This document shows positions 42,795-50,982 of a stretch of DNA of 64,000 nucleotides, in pieces. The notes under the pieces are model-generated. The model made no database searches, was not told the DNA's origin, and worked only from the letters and a program-made list of their open reading frames with translations. Each line of letters opens with the position of its first letter. Position 1 is the stretch's first letter. Position numbers and translations under genes: made by a program. This DNA is from Streptomyces roseifaciens (lineage in GTDB: Bacteria; Actinomycetota; Actinomycetes; Streptomycetales; Streptomycetaceae), in NCBI RefSeq assembly GCF_001445655.1, contig NZ_LNBE01000003.1, positions 496,001 to 560,000 of the forward strand, given 5' to 3'.

Positions 42795-43437
42795 GGCGTG
42801 TCACCCCCGCCGTGGTCTTCTGTCCGACCTCCACCGCGACCTCGACGCCCTCCGGGAGGTAGAGGTCGACGCGCGAACCGAAACGGATCAGACCGATCCG
42901 CTCACCCTGCTCCACCTTGGTGTCCGTGGGGAGGTAGGGCACGATCCGCCGGGCCACGGCGCCGGCGATCTGCACCATCTCGATGTCGCCGAGCTCGGTG
43001 TCGAAGTGCCAGACGACGCGCTCGTTGTTCTCGCTCTCCTTGTTGAACGCCGGAACGAAGCCGCCGGGGATGTGCTCGACCGACGTCACGGTGCCGGCCA
43101 GGGGGGCGCGGTTGACGTGGACGTTCAGCGGGCTCATGAAGATGGCGACGCGGGTCCGGCCGTCCTTCCACGGCATGATGCTCTGCACCACGCCGTCGGC
43201 CGGGGAGATGACCCGGCCCTTGGCGATCTCGCGATCGGGGTCGCGGAAGAACCACAGCATGCCCGCCGCGAGCGCGGTGGTGGGCACGGCCAGCGCCGCC
43301 CAGCGCCCGGAGCGCCGGGCACGGGTGAGGCTGACCGCCGCCGTGGCGACGGTCGGAAGAAGCCACGGCGATGCTCCGCGCGCGAGGCGTACGCCGGCGA
43401 GGCTGTCGCGGTGTGCAGAGGAAGAGCTGTGGGGCAT
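42781..43437 (-). CDS. psd: Phosphatidylserine decarboxylase
   Basis: A 218-residue pyruvoyl-dependent enzyme of the short class. An N-terminal membrane segment (WAALAVPTTALAAGMLWFF) precedes RVISPADGVVQSI, IFMSPLNVHVNRAP, and the self-cleavage site in LIRFGSRVDLYLPEGV, where Ser of GSR becomes the pyruvoyl group. It converts phosphatidylserine to phosphatidylethanolamine. It sits between the ethylmalonyl-CoA operon and pssA on the same strand with a 170-bp gap before it, so it probably has its own promoter. Confidence 0.93.
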   Translation of the reverse strand: MPHSSSSAHRDSLAGVRLARGASPWLLPTVATAAVSLTRARRSGRWAALAVPTTALAAGMLWFFRDPDREIAKGRVISPADGVVQSIMPWKDGRTRVAIFMSPLNVHVNRAPLAGTVTSVEHIPGGFVPAFNKESENNERVVWHFDTELGDIEMVQIAGAVARRIVPYLPTDTKVEQGERIGLIRFGSRVDLYLPEGVEVAVEVGQKTTAGVTRLDRD

Positions 43438-43606
43438 GGGTGACCTTCGTAGCGGAGGGTGCCGCGAAACGATTGGGGGACGGCGGCTTTCCGGGGATGC
43501 TATCGGTTGCGACCGGCAACTGGCTAAGCGCCAGGGCCAGTAGATGGCCGAACTCCGATGACTGGGTGTGATCTTCTTCTCGGTCAAATCACCCCTAATC
43601 GGATAT

Positions 43607-44812
43607 TTATCCCTGGATCCGGTACTCCTCGAGTAGCCGGCGGCCGATGATCATTTTCTGGATCTCTGCCGTCCCTTCACCGATGAGCAGCATGGGGGCC
43701 TCTCGGTAGAGGCGCTCGATCTCGTACTCCTTGGAGAACCCGTATCCGCCGTGGATACGGAAAGCGTCCTCCACCACCTCCTTGCAGTACTCGGAGGCCA
43801 GGTACTTGGCCATTCCGGCCTCGAGATCGTTGCGACGGCCCGAGTCCTTCTTCCGGGCCGCATTCACCATCATCGCATGCGCCGCTTCGACCTTTGTCCC
43901 CATTTCGGCAAGTTTGAACTGGATGGCCTGGTGTTGCGCGATGGGTTTTCCGAAGGTGTGCCGCTGCTGCGCGTAGGCCGCGCCCAGCTCGAACGCGCGC
44001 TGAGCGACGCCGCAGCCACGCGCTGCGACATTCACCCGGCCCACCTCGACGCCGTCCATCATTTGGTAAAAGCCCCGGCCCGTGACCCCGCCGAGCACGC
44101 GGTCGGCCGGAACGCGCAGGCCGTCCATGATCAGTTCGGTGGTGTCGACGCCCTTGTAGCCCATTTTGTCGATCTTTCCGGGGATGGTCAGACCCGGCTT
44201 GACCTCGCCGAACCCCGGTTCCTTCTCGATCAGGAAGGTGGTCATCGACTTGTGCGGGGCGGTCCCCTCCGGGTGGCCCTCGTCCGTCCTGCACAACACG
44301 GCCACCAGCGTGGACGTGCCGCCGTTGGTCAGCCACATCTTCTGGCCGTTGAGGACGTACGCGTCGCCGTCGCGCACACCCTTCGATGTGATTGCCGACA
44401 CATCCGAGCCCAGGCCGGGCTCCGACATCGAGAAAGCACCCCTGATGTCGCCCGCCGCCATCTTTGGCAGGAAATAGTCCTTCTGTTCCTGGGTGCCGTG
44501 CTGCTTGATCATGTAGGCCACGATGAAGTGGGTGTTGATGATCCCCGACACGCTCATCCAGCCCCGGGCGATCTCCTCGACGCACAGCGCATATGTGAGA
44601 AGGGACTCACCGAGGCCGCCGTACTCCTCCGGGATCATCAGGCCGAACACCCCGAGTTCCTTCAGCCCCTCGACTATCCGGGTGGGGTACTCGTCACGGT
44701 GCTCCAGCTCGGTGGCCACCGGGATGATTTCCTTGTCGACGAAGTCACGGACCGTTGCCAGGATTTCCTGCTGGACGTCCGTCAGCCCGTCGGTCTGCGC
44801 CAGGCGGCCCAT
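43607..44812 (-). CDS. mcd: Acyl-CoA dehydrogenase, probable (2S)-methylsuccinyl-CoA dehydrogenase
   Basis: A 401-residue FAD enzyme of the acyl-CoA dehydrogenase family. FSMSEPGLGSDVSAI and NGQKMWLTNGGTSTL are the flavin and substrate loops; DAFRIHGGYGFSKEYEIERLYREAP is the C-terminal signature with the region of the catalytic base. Its place at the end of the ccr operon indicates oxidation of methylsuccinyl-CoA to mesaconyl-CoA in the ethylmalonyl-CoA pathway. It starts 1 nt after the MaoC gene. GC content in the 3' half looks a little lower than that of its neighbours. Confidence 0.88.
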   Translation of the reverse strand: MGRLAQTDGLTDVQQEILATVRDFVDKEIIPVATELEHRDEYPTRIVEGLKELGVFGLMIPEEYGGLGESLLTYALCVEEIARGWMSVSGIINTHFIVAYMIKQHGTQEQKDYFLPKMAAGDIRGAFSMSEPGLGSDVSAITSKGVRDGDAYVLNGQKMWLTNGGTSTLVAVLCRTDEGHPEGTAPHKSMTTFLIEKEPGFGEVKPGLTIPGKIDKMGYKGVDTTELIMDGLRVPADRVLGGVTGRGFYQMMDGVEVGRVNVAARGCGVAQRAFELGAAYAQQRHTFGKPIAQHQAIQFKLAEMGTKVEAAHAMMVNAARKKDSGRRNDLEAGMAKYLASEYCKEVVEDAFRIHGGYGFSKEYEIERLYREAPMLLIGEGTAEIQKMIIGRRLLEEYRIQG

Positions 44813-44813
44813 C

Positions 44814-45326
44814 TCACTTCTCCCGGATGATCGGCTCGGGGCGGCCGGGCTGCTCCCCGCCGCGCTCCTCGATGTACGTGGCGGTGGGCACCATCACCTT
44901 GCGCCGGAAGGTGCAGACCACGGTGCCGTCCTGCTTGTAGCCGATGGTCTCGACGTGGACGATCCCGCGGTCGCTCTTCGACTTCGACGGCGTCTTGCCG
45001 AGCACCTTCGTCTCGCCGTAGATGGTGTCGCCGTGGAAGGTGGGCGCGATGTGCTTCAGCGACTCCACCTCCAGGTTGGCGATGGCCTTGCCCGAGACGT
45101 CCGGGACGGACATGCCCAGCAGCAGGGAGTAGACGTAGTTGCCGACCACGACATTCTTGCCGAAATCGGTCGTCTTCTCCGCGTAGTTGCCGTCCATGTG
45201 CAGCGGGTGGTGGTTCATGGTCAGCAGACAGAACAAATGGTCGTCGTACTCGGTGACGGTCTTTCCGGGCCAGTGCTTGTAGACGTCGCCGACGGTGAAC
45301 TCTTCGTAAGTCCGGCCGAACTGCAT
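44814..45326 (-). CDS. mch: MaoC-family dehydratase, probable mesaconyl-CoA hydratase
   Basis: A 170-residue hot-dog fold enzyme. Residues DDHLFCLLTMNHHPLHMDGNYAEKT include the hydratase Asp/His pair, and GNYVYSLLLGMSVPDVSG and FHGDTIYGETKVLGKTPSKSKSDRGIV match the MeaC/mesaconyl-CoA hydratase group. It would hydrate mesaconyl-CoA to methylmalyl-CoA. It lies between the lyase (5-nt gap) and the dehydrogenase (1-nt gap), so the operon is tightly coupled. Confidence 0.87.
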   Translation of the reverse strand: MQFGRTYEEFTVGDVYKHWPGKTVTEYDDHLFCLLTMNHHPLHMDGNYAEKTTDFGKNVVVGNYVYSLLLGMSVPDVSGKAIANLEVESLKHIAPTFHGDTIYGETKVLGKTPSKSKSDRGIVHVETIGYKQDGTVVCTFRRKVMVPTATYIEERGGEQPGRPEPIIREK

Positions 45327-45331
45327 CGTGC

Positions 45332-46303
45332 TCAGGCCTCCGGGATCTCGAACTTCGACGTGCGCGTCATCCCCGCCGCACGGCCCTTGCCCGCGATCAC
45401 CAGCGCCATCTTGCGGCTGGCCTCGTCGATCATCTCGTCGCCGAGCATCGCCGAGCCCTTCTTGCCGCCGGCCTCGGAGGTGCACCAGTCGTAGGCGTCC
45501 AGGATCAGCTCGGCGTGGTCGTAGTCCTCCTGCGTGGGGGAGAAGACCTCGTTGGCCGCCTCCACCTGGCCGGGGTGCAGCACCCACTTGCCGTCGAAGC
45601 CGAGGGCCGCGGCCCGGCGGGCGACGTCCTTGTAGCCGTCCACGTTCTTGATCTGGAGGTAGGGGCCGTCGATGGCCTGCAGGTCGTGGGCGCGGGCCGC
45701 CATCAGGATCCGCATCAGGATGTAGTGGTAGGCGTCCGCCGGGTAGCCGGGCGGCTGCTCGCCGACGACCAGGGACTTCATGTTGATCGAGGCCATGAAG
45801 TCGGCCGGGCCGAAGACGATCGTCTCCATGCGCGGCGACGCGGCGGCGATCGCGTCCACGTTCACCAGGCCCTTGGCGTTCTCGATCTGCGCCTCGATGC
45901 CGATGCGGCCGACCTCGAAGCCCATGGTCTTCTCGATCTGGGTCAGCAGCAGGTCCAGGGCGACGACCTGCTGGGCGTCCTGGACCTTCGGCAGCATGAT
46001 GCAGTCGAGGTTGGGGCCCGCGCCCTCGACGACCGTGACGACGTCCCGGTACGTCCAGTGCGTCGTCCAGTCGTTCACGCGGACCACCCGGGTCTTGCCC
46101 GTCCAGTCGCCGTTGTTGAGCGCGTCGACGATCGAGTGGCGGGCGCCCTCCTTGGCAAGCGGGGCGCAGGCGTCCTCGAGGTCGAGGAAGACCTGGTCGG
46201 CGGGGAGGCCCTGGGCCTTCTCCAGGAAGCGCGGGTTGCTGCCGGGGACCGCGAGGCACGAGCGGCGCGGGCGCAGCCGGTTCACCGGGGCGGGCGTAAT
46301 CAT
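45332..46303 (-). CDS. mcl: HpcH/HpaI-CitE family lyase, probable malyl/methylmalyl-CoA lyase
   Basis: A 323-residue TIM-barrel lyase. RRSCLAVPGSNPRFLEKA and FLDLEDACAPLAKEGAR start the fold, and IEAQIENAKGLVNVDAIA and RMETIVFGPADFMASIN carry the metal and substrate residues of the CitE/Mcl group. It cleaves methylmalyl-CoA to propionyl-CoA and glyoxylate. The ATG overlaps the stop of the mutase gene by 4 bp. Confidence 0.88.
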   Translation of the reverse strand: MITPAPVNRLRPRRSCLAVPGSNPRFLEKAQGLPADQVFLDLEDACAPLAKEGARHSIVDALNNGDWTGKTRVVRVNDWTTHWTYRDVVTVVEGAGPNLDCIMLPKVQDAQQVVALDLLLTQIEKTMGFEVGRIGIEAQIENAKGLVNVDAIAAASPRMETIVFGPADFMASINMKSLVVGEQPPGYPADAYHYILMRILMAARAHDLQAIDGPYLQIKNVDGYKDVARRAAALGFDGKWVLHPGQVEAANEVFSPTQEDYDHAELILDAYDWCTSEAGGKKGSAMLGDEMIDEASRKMALVIAGKGRAAGMTRTSKFEIPEA

Positions 46304-48312
46304 GCGGGGACCTCCAACGGGTCGAGGTGGTTCGCTTTCCGGATCTCGTCGACGATACGGCCGATGATCTCCGTGATGCCGAAGTCCTTGGGGGTGAAGA
46401 CCGCGGCGACGCCGGCCGCCCGCAGGGCGGTGGCGTCCGCGGACGGGATGATGCCACCGACGATGACGGGGACGTCGTCGGCCCCCGTGGCGCGCAGCCG
46501 CGCCAGCACGTCGGGGACGAGCTCGGCGTGCGATCCCGAGAGGATCGACAGGCCGACGCAGTGCACGTCCTCGGCGACGGCCGCCGAGACGATCTGCTCC
46601 GGGGTCAGCCGGATGCCCTGGTAGACCACTTCGAAGCCGGCGTCGCGCGCGCGGACGGCGATCTGCTCGGCGCCGTTGGAGTGGCCGTCCAGGCCGGGTT
46701 TGCCGACGAGCAGGCGCAGCTTGCCGCTGCCCAGCTCGTCGGCCGTACGGGTCACCTTGGCGCGGACGGCGGCCAGCGGGGTGCCGGCCTCCGCGGTGAC
46801 CGCCACGGGGGCGCTGCTCACGCCCGTGGGAGCCCGGAACTCCCCGAAGACGTCGCGCAGGGCCCAGGACCACTCGCCGGTCGTCACGCCCGCGCGGACG
46901 CACTCCAGGGTGGCCGCCATGAGGTTGTCCGAGCCGGCCGCCGCCTTCTTCAGCGCGGACAGCGACTCCTGGGCGCGGGTCTCGTCGCGGTCGTCGCGCC
47001 AGGCGTGCAGGGAGGCGACGACGCGGGCCTCGTTGGCCGGGTCCACGGTCATGATCGCGGTGTCGAGGTCGGCGGTGAGCGGGTTGGGCTCGGTCGACTC
47101 GTAGCAGTTGACGCCGACGATCTTCTCCTCGCCGGCCTCGATCCGGGCCCGGCGCTCGGCGTGCGAGGAGACCAGCTGCGACTTCAGGTAGCCGGACTCG
47201 ACGGCCGCCATCGCGCCGCCCATGCCCTGGATCCGCTCGATCTCCTCCAGGCACTCGGCGACCAGGCCGGACACCTTGGCCTCGATCACGTGCGAGCCGG
47301 CGAAGATGTCGTCGTACTCCAGCAGGTCGCTCTCGTGTGCGAGGACCTGCTGGATCCGCAGGCTCCACTGCTGGTCCCAGGGCCGGGGCAGGCCCAGGGC
47401 CTCGTTCCAGGCCGGCAGCTGCACGGCGCGGGCGCGGGCGTCCTTGGAGAGGGTCACGGCCAGCATCTCCAGGACGATGCGCTGGACGTTGTTCTCCGGC
47501 TGGGCCTCGGTCAGACCGAGGGAGTTGACCTGGACGCCGTAGCGGAAGCGGCGCTGCTTGGGGTTCTCGATGCCGTAGCGCTCGCGGGTGATCCGGTCCC
47601 AGATGCGGCCGAACGCCCGCATCTTGCACATCTCCTCGACGAACCGGACGCCCGCGTTGACGAAGAAGGAGATGCGGGCGACGACGTCGCCCTTGCGGTC
47701 CTCGGGAACCTGACCGGAGGCGAACACCGCGTCGAGCACGGCGATCGCGGTGGACATCGCGTACGAGATCTCCTGGACCGGAGTGGCCCCCGCCTCCTGC
47801 AGGTGGTAGCTGCAGATGTTGATCGGGTTCCACTTCGGGATGTTGTTGACCGTGTACGTGATCATGTCGGTGGTCAGCCGCAGGGACGGCCCCGGCGGGA
47901 AGACGTGCGTCCCGCGCGAGAGGTACTCCTTGACGATGTCGTTCTGCGTCGTCCCCTGCAGCCGGGTGATGTCGGCGCCCTGCTCCTCCGCGACCACCTG
48001 GTACATGGCCAGCAGCCACATGGCGGTGGCGTTGATGGTCATGGAGGTGTTCATCTGCTCCAGCGGGATCTCCCGGAACAGCCGCCGCATGTCGCCGAGG
48101 TGCGCGACCGGCACGCCGACCCGGCCGACCTCGCCGCGGGCGAGGATGTGGTCGGAGTCGTAGCCGGTCTGCGTCGGCAGGTCGAAGGCGACCGAGAGAC
48201 CGGTCTGGCCCTTGGCGAGGTTGCGCCGGTAGAGCTCGTTGGACGCCTCGGCGGTGGAGTGCCCGGCGTAGGTCCGCATGAGCCAGGGCCGGTCCTTCTG
48301 ACGCTCAGTCAT
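46300..48312 (-). CDS. meaA: B12-dependent ethylmalonyl-CoA mutase
   Basis: A 670-residue acyl-CoA mutase. The substrate domain has RTYAGHSTAEASNELYRRN, GLSVAFDLPTQTGYDSD and ICSYHLQEAGATPVQEISYA. The C-terminal cobalamin-binding domain has the DxHxxG motif in GKPGLDGHSNGAEQ and LSILSGSH. The length (about 670) and single-chain form match MeaA rather than the two-subunit methylmalonyl-CoA mutase. It converts ethylmalonyl-CoA to methylsuccinyl-CoA and sits 10 bp after ccr. Confidence 0.93.
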   Translation of the reverse strand: MTERQKDRPWLMRTYAGHSTAEASNELYRRNLAKGQTGLSVAFDLPTQTGYDSDHILARGEVGRVGVPVAHLGDMRRLFREIPLEQMNTSMTINATAMWLLAMYQVVAEEQGADITRLQGTTQNDIVKEYLSRGTHVFPPGPSLRLTTDMITYTVNNIPKWNPINICSYHLQEAGATPVQEISYAMSTAIAVLDAVFASGQVPEDRKGDVVARISFFVNAGVRFVEEMCKMRAFGRIWDRITRERYGIENPKQRRFRYGVQVNSLGLTEAQPENNVQRIVLEMLAVTLSKDARARAVQLPAWNEALGLPRPWDQQWSLRIQQVLAHESDLLEYDDIFAGSHVIEAKVSGLVAECLEEIERIQGMGGAMAAVESGYLKSQLVSSHAERRARIEAGEEKIVGVNCYESTEPNPLTADLDTAIMTVDPANEARVVASLHAWRDDRDETRAQESLSALKKAAAGSDNLMAATLECVRAGVTTGEWSWALRDVFGEFRAPTGVSSAPVAVTAEAGTPLAAVRAKVTRTADELGSGKLRLLVGKPGLDGHSNGAEQIAVRARDAGFEVVYQGIRLTPEQIVSAAVAEDVHCVGLSILSGSHAELVPDVLARLRATGADDVPVIVGGIIPSADATALRAAGVAAVFTPKDFGITEIIGRIVDEIRKANHLDPLEVPA

Positions 48313-48322
48313 TCCAGTGCTC

Positions 48323-49660
48323 TCACACGTTCCGGAAGCGGTTGATGGCGTCGATGTGCCGGGCCCGCATCTCCTCGTCGCGGACGCCCATCCCCTCCTC
48401 GGGGGCCAGCGCGAGCACGCCGACCTTGCCCTGGTGGAGGTTGCGGTGCACGTCGTACGCGGCCTGCCCGGTGTCCTCCAGGCGGTACGTCTTCGACAGC
48501 GTGGGGTGGATCTTCCCCTTGGCGATCAGGCGGTTGGCCTCCCACGCCTCGCGGTAGTTGGCGAAGTGCGAGCCGACGATCCGCTTCAGCGACATCCACA
48601 GGTAGCGGTTGTCGTACTCGTGGTTGTAGCCGGAGGTCGAGGCGCAGGTGACGATCGTGCCGCCCTTGCGGGTGACGTAGACCGAGGCGCCGAAGGTCTC
48701 GCGGCCCGGGTGCTCGAAGACGATGTCGACGTCCTCGCCGCCGGTCAGTTCGCGGATGCGCTTGCCGAGGCGCTTCCACTCGCGCGGGTCCTGCTCGTGC
48801 TCGTTCTTCCAGAACTTGTAGCCCTCGGCGGAGCGGTCGATGATCGCCTCGGCGCCCATCCGCCGGCAGATCTCCGCCTTCTTGTCGCTGGAGACCACGC
48901 AGATGGGGTTGGCGCCGCCGGCGAGCGCGAACTGGGTGGCGTACGAGCCGAGTCCGCCGCTCGCGCCCCAGATCAGGATGTTGTCGCCCTGCTTCATGCC
49001 GGCGCCGTTGCGGGAGACGAGCTGGCGGTAGGCGGTGGAGTTGACCAGGCCCGGGGCCGCGGCCTCCTCCCAGCTCAGGTGGCGCGGCTTCGGCATCAGC
49101 TGGTTGGACTTCACCAGCGCGATCTCCGCCAGGCCGCCGAAGTTGGTCTCGAAGCCCCAGATGCGCTGCTCGGGGTCGAGCATCGTGTCGTCGTGGCCGT
49201 CGGCGGACTCCAGCTCCACGGACAGGCAGTGGGCGACGACCTCGTCGCCGGGCTTCCAGGCGTTGACGCCGGGGCCGGTGCGCAGCACGACGCCCGCGAG
49301 GTCGGAGCCGATGACGTGGTACGGCAGGTCGTGCCGCTTGGCGAGCGGGGAGAGCTTTCCGTAGCGCTCCAGGAAGGCGAAGGTGGACAGCGGCTCGAAG
49401 ATCGAGGTCCAGACGGAGTTGTAGTTCACCGAGCTGGCCATGACGGCCACGAGCGCCTCGCCGGGCCCGAGTTCGGGCACCGGCACCTCCTCGACGTGCA
49501 GCGACTTGCGCGGGTCCTTCTCGCGGGTGGTCAGGCCCTCGAACATGCCGGCCTCGTCCTTGTGCACGGTGACCGCGCGGTAGGACTCGGGGACGGTCAG
49601 GGCTGCGAAGTCCTCGGACGTGGTGTCCGGCGCGAGGATCGCGTCGAGTATCTGGTTCAC
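48323..49660 (-). CDS. ccr: Crotonyl-CoA carboxylase/reductase
   Basis: A 445-residue NADPH-dependent medium-chain reductase that reductively carboxylates crotonyl-CoA to ethylmalonyl-CoA, the entry step of the pathway and a source of butyryl- or ethylmalonyl units for polyketides. Landmarks are MASSVNYNSVWTSIFEP, PYHVIGSDLAGVV, GASGGLGSYATQFALAGGANPICVVSS, IVFEHPGRETFGASV and GSHFANYREAWEANRLI, including residues of the CO2 pocket. The start is GTG 49660, with GGAGG 7 nt upstream. The candidate promoter is about 240 nt away, so the message may have a long structured leader. Confidence 0.95.
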   Translation of the reverse strand: MNQILDAILAPDTTSEDFAALTVPESYRAVTVHKDEAGMFEGLTTREKDPRKSLHVEEVPVPELGPGEALVAVMASSVNYNSVWTSIFEPLSTFAFLERYGKLSPLAKRHDLPYHVIGSDLAGVVLRTGPGVNAWKPGDEVVAHCLSVELESADGHDDTMLDPEQRIWGFETNFGGLAEIALVKSNQLMPKPRHLSWEEAAAPGLVNSTAYRQLVSRNGAGMKQGDNILIWGASGGLGSYATQFALAGGANPICVVSSDKKAEICRRMGAEAIIDRSAEGYKFWKNEHEQDPREWKRLGKRIRELTGGEDVDIVFEHPGRETFGASVYVTRKGGTIVTCASTSGYNHEYDNRYLWMSLKRIVGSHFANYREAWEANRLIAKGKIHPTLSKTYRLEDTGQAAYDVHRNLHQGKVGVLALAPEEGMGVRDEEMRARHIDAINRFRNV

Positions 49661-49857
49661 GGTATTGCCTCCGGCGAAGCACGTCGGGAAACGGCTTGAG
49701 GGAACGTCGGGGGTGGTGCAGAGGGTGGAGCAGAGGCGGTGCCGTCGGTTCGGCGGTGGTGCGGGGCGGTGCCTTGTGCGGTGATGCGGCGCCGGTGGGC
49801 GCGCTGGGAAATGCCTGTGACGCAGGCGTCCGGGCGCACAGCGTTCTTGTGGGGACA

Positions 49858-49891
49858 GCCGGCGCACGACGGTTGTCGTCTGCGCGCCGGC
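49858..49891 (-). other. GC-rich hairpin in the putative ccr leader
   Basis: Left arm GCCGGCGCA (49858-49866) and right arm TGCGCGCCGGC (49881-49891) pair with a 2-nt bulge, and an inner GACG/CGTC continues the stem. It falls just after the predicted ccr transcription start on the minus strand. It may be a leader structure or chance in GC-rich DNA. Confidence 0.4.
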
Positions 49892-49906
49892 CGCCCGGAC
49901 ACCGAC

Positions 49907-49935
49907 AACGTATGGCACCGCGTGCCACACGACAA
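49907..49935 (-). promoter_or_regulatory. Candidate ccr promoter with operator palindrome in the spacer
   Basis: On the minus strand TTGTCG (49935-49930) and TACGTT (49912-49907) are 17 nt apart. The spacer contains TGGCACGCGGTGCCA (49913-49927), a perfect 6-bp-arm palindrome, an ideal place for a repressor. A further TTGGCACCGAG half-site lies just upstream. The adjacent TetR gene is the obvious candidate regulator. Confidence 0.55.
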
Positions 49936-49990
49936 GACACTCGGTGCCAACAATTTCTCTCAGATGTCATCCGGAAGGCACGTATGAGCA

Positions 49991-50021
49991 ACGAAGGCCG
50001 CCCCGAGGGGGCGGCCTTCGT
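49991..50021. terminator. 14-bp hairpin terminator after the TetR gene
   Basis: Perfect 14-bp arms (49991-50004 and 50008-50021) with a 3-nt loop lie 22 bp after the TetR stop. A T-run follows at 50035-50039 on the plus strand. It separates the TetR transcript from the ccr promoter. Confidence 0.75.
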
Positions 50022-50042
50022 CAGTAAATGAGAGTTTTTGTT

Positions 50043-50882
50043 CTACTTCGTCTTGAGCGCCTTCTCGATCGCCCGCATGACCTCGCCCAGCGGCGCGTCC
50101 GTCCGGGCCACGGTCACCAGGACCTCGCCCTCGGTCCGCGCCGAGGCGGCCGGGCCGTCCTCCGCCCGGGCGCGCCCGGCCCCGATGCCCGTGCCGAAGG
50201 TCTCCCGCACGATCGCGAACGCGTGGTCGAGCTGGGTCTCCACGTCGCCCTGGCCGCCGCCGCGCAGCCAGCGCCGCAGCACGTGGTTGTGCGCGGTGAC
50301 GACGGCCGAGGCGGCGACCTCGGCGAGCAGCGGGTCGTCGTCGCCGACGTGGTGGGCGCTCTCGTCGAAGTGGCCGAGGAGGTAGCGGGTGAAGAGCCGC
50401 TCGTAGCGGGCCACGGAGGCGATCTCGCGCTCGCGCAGGGCCGGCACCTCGCGGGTCAGGCGGTAGCGCTCCACGGAGACGGCGGGGGAGGCCGCGTACA
50501 TCCGCATGACCTCCTTGATGCCCCGGCAGACGGTGTCGAGGGGGTTCTCGTGCGGCGGGGCCGCGTCCAGCACCCCCGCGGCCCGCACCAGGGTGTCGTC
50601 GTGGTCGGGGAAGATGGCCTCTTCCTTGGAGCGGAAGTGGCGGAAGAACGTCCGGCGGGCGACGCCGGCCGCGGCCGCGATCTCGTCGACGGTCGTCGCC
50701 TCGTAGCCCTTCGTCGCGAACAACTCCATCGCGGCCGCGGCGAGTTTGCGGCGCATGGTGAGCCGCTGGGCGGCGGCGCGGCGGCTGCCGGCGCTCTCGG
50801 TGTCGGGGTGCGGGTCTCTGGTCTCGCGGGGTACTTCTCCGGCCGTGCGCGGGGTGCGGACGGCCTTGGCGGGCTGGGGCAT
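50043..50882 (-). CDS. TetR-family regulator adjacent to the ethylmalonyl-CoA operon
   Basis: A 279-residue regulator. HTH: RRKLAAAAMELFATKGYEATTVDEIAAAAGVARRTFFRHFRSKEEAIFPDHD. It has an approximately 40-residue disordered N-tail and a C-terminal extension (EDGPAASARTEGEVLVTVARTDAPLGEVMRAIEKALKTK) longer than in most TetR proteins. It lies between hbd and ccr, the usual position in Streptomyces, and probably controls one or both. ATG 50882 is used; upstream frame extension would run into hbd promoter sequence. Confidence 0.9.
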   Translation of the reverse strand: MPQPAKAVRTPRTAGEVPRETRDPHPDTESAGSRRAAAQRLTMRRKLAAAAMELFATKGYEATTVDEIAAAAGVARRTFFRHFRSKEEAIFPDHDDTLVRAAGVLDAAPPHENPLDTVCRGIKEVMRMYAASPAVSVERYRLTREVPALREREIASVARYERLFTRYLLGHFDESAHHVGDDDPLLAEVAASAVVTAHNHVLRRWLRGGGQGDVETQLDHAFAIVRETFGTGIGAGRARAEDGPAASARTEGEVLVTVARTDAPLGEVMRAIEKALKTK

Positions 50883-50982
50883 GTGGGGAACGTAACACGC
50901 GTCCGTACGGGCGTGCCGGGGCGGACCGTCCCCGGGTTCGAGCAGTCCGCCCCAGCCCACGTCGCGCTCGCGCGCGGTCCGG

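Noticed and set aside
49984..50031. Fifteen-codon reading frame through the hairpin after the TetR gene
   Set aside because: It is entirely made of the terminator stem and has no ribosome binding site.
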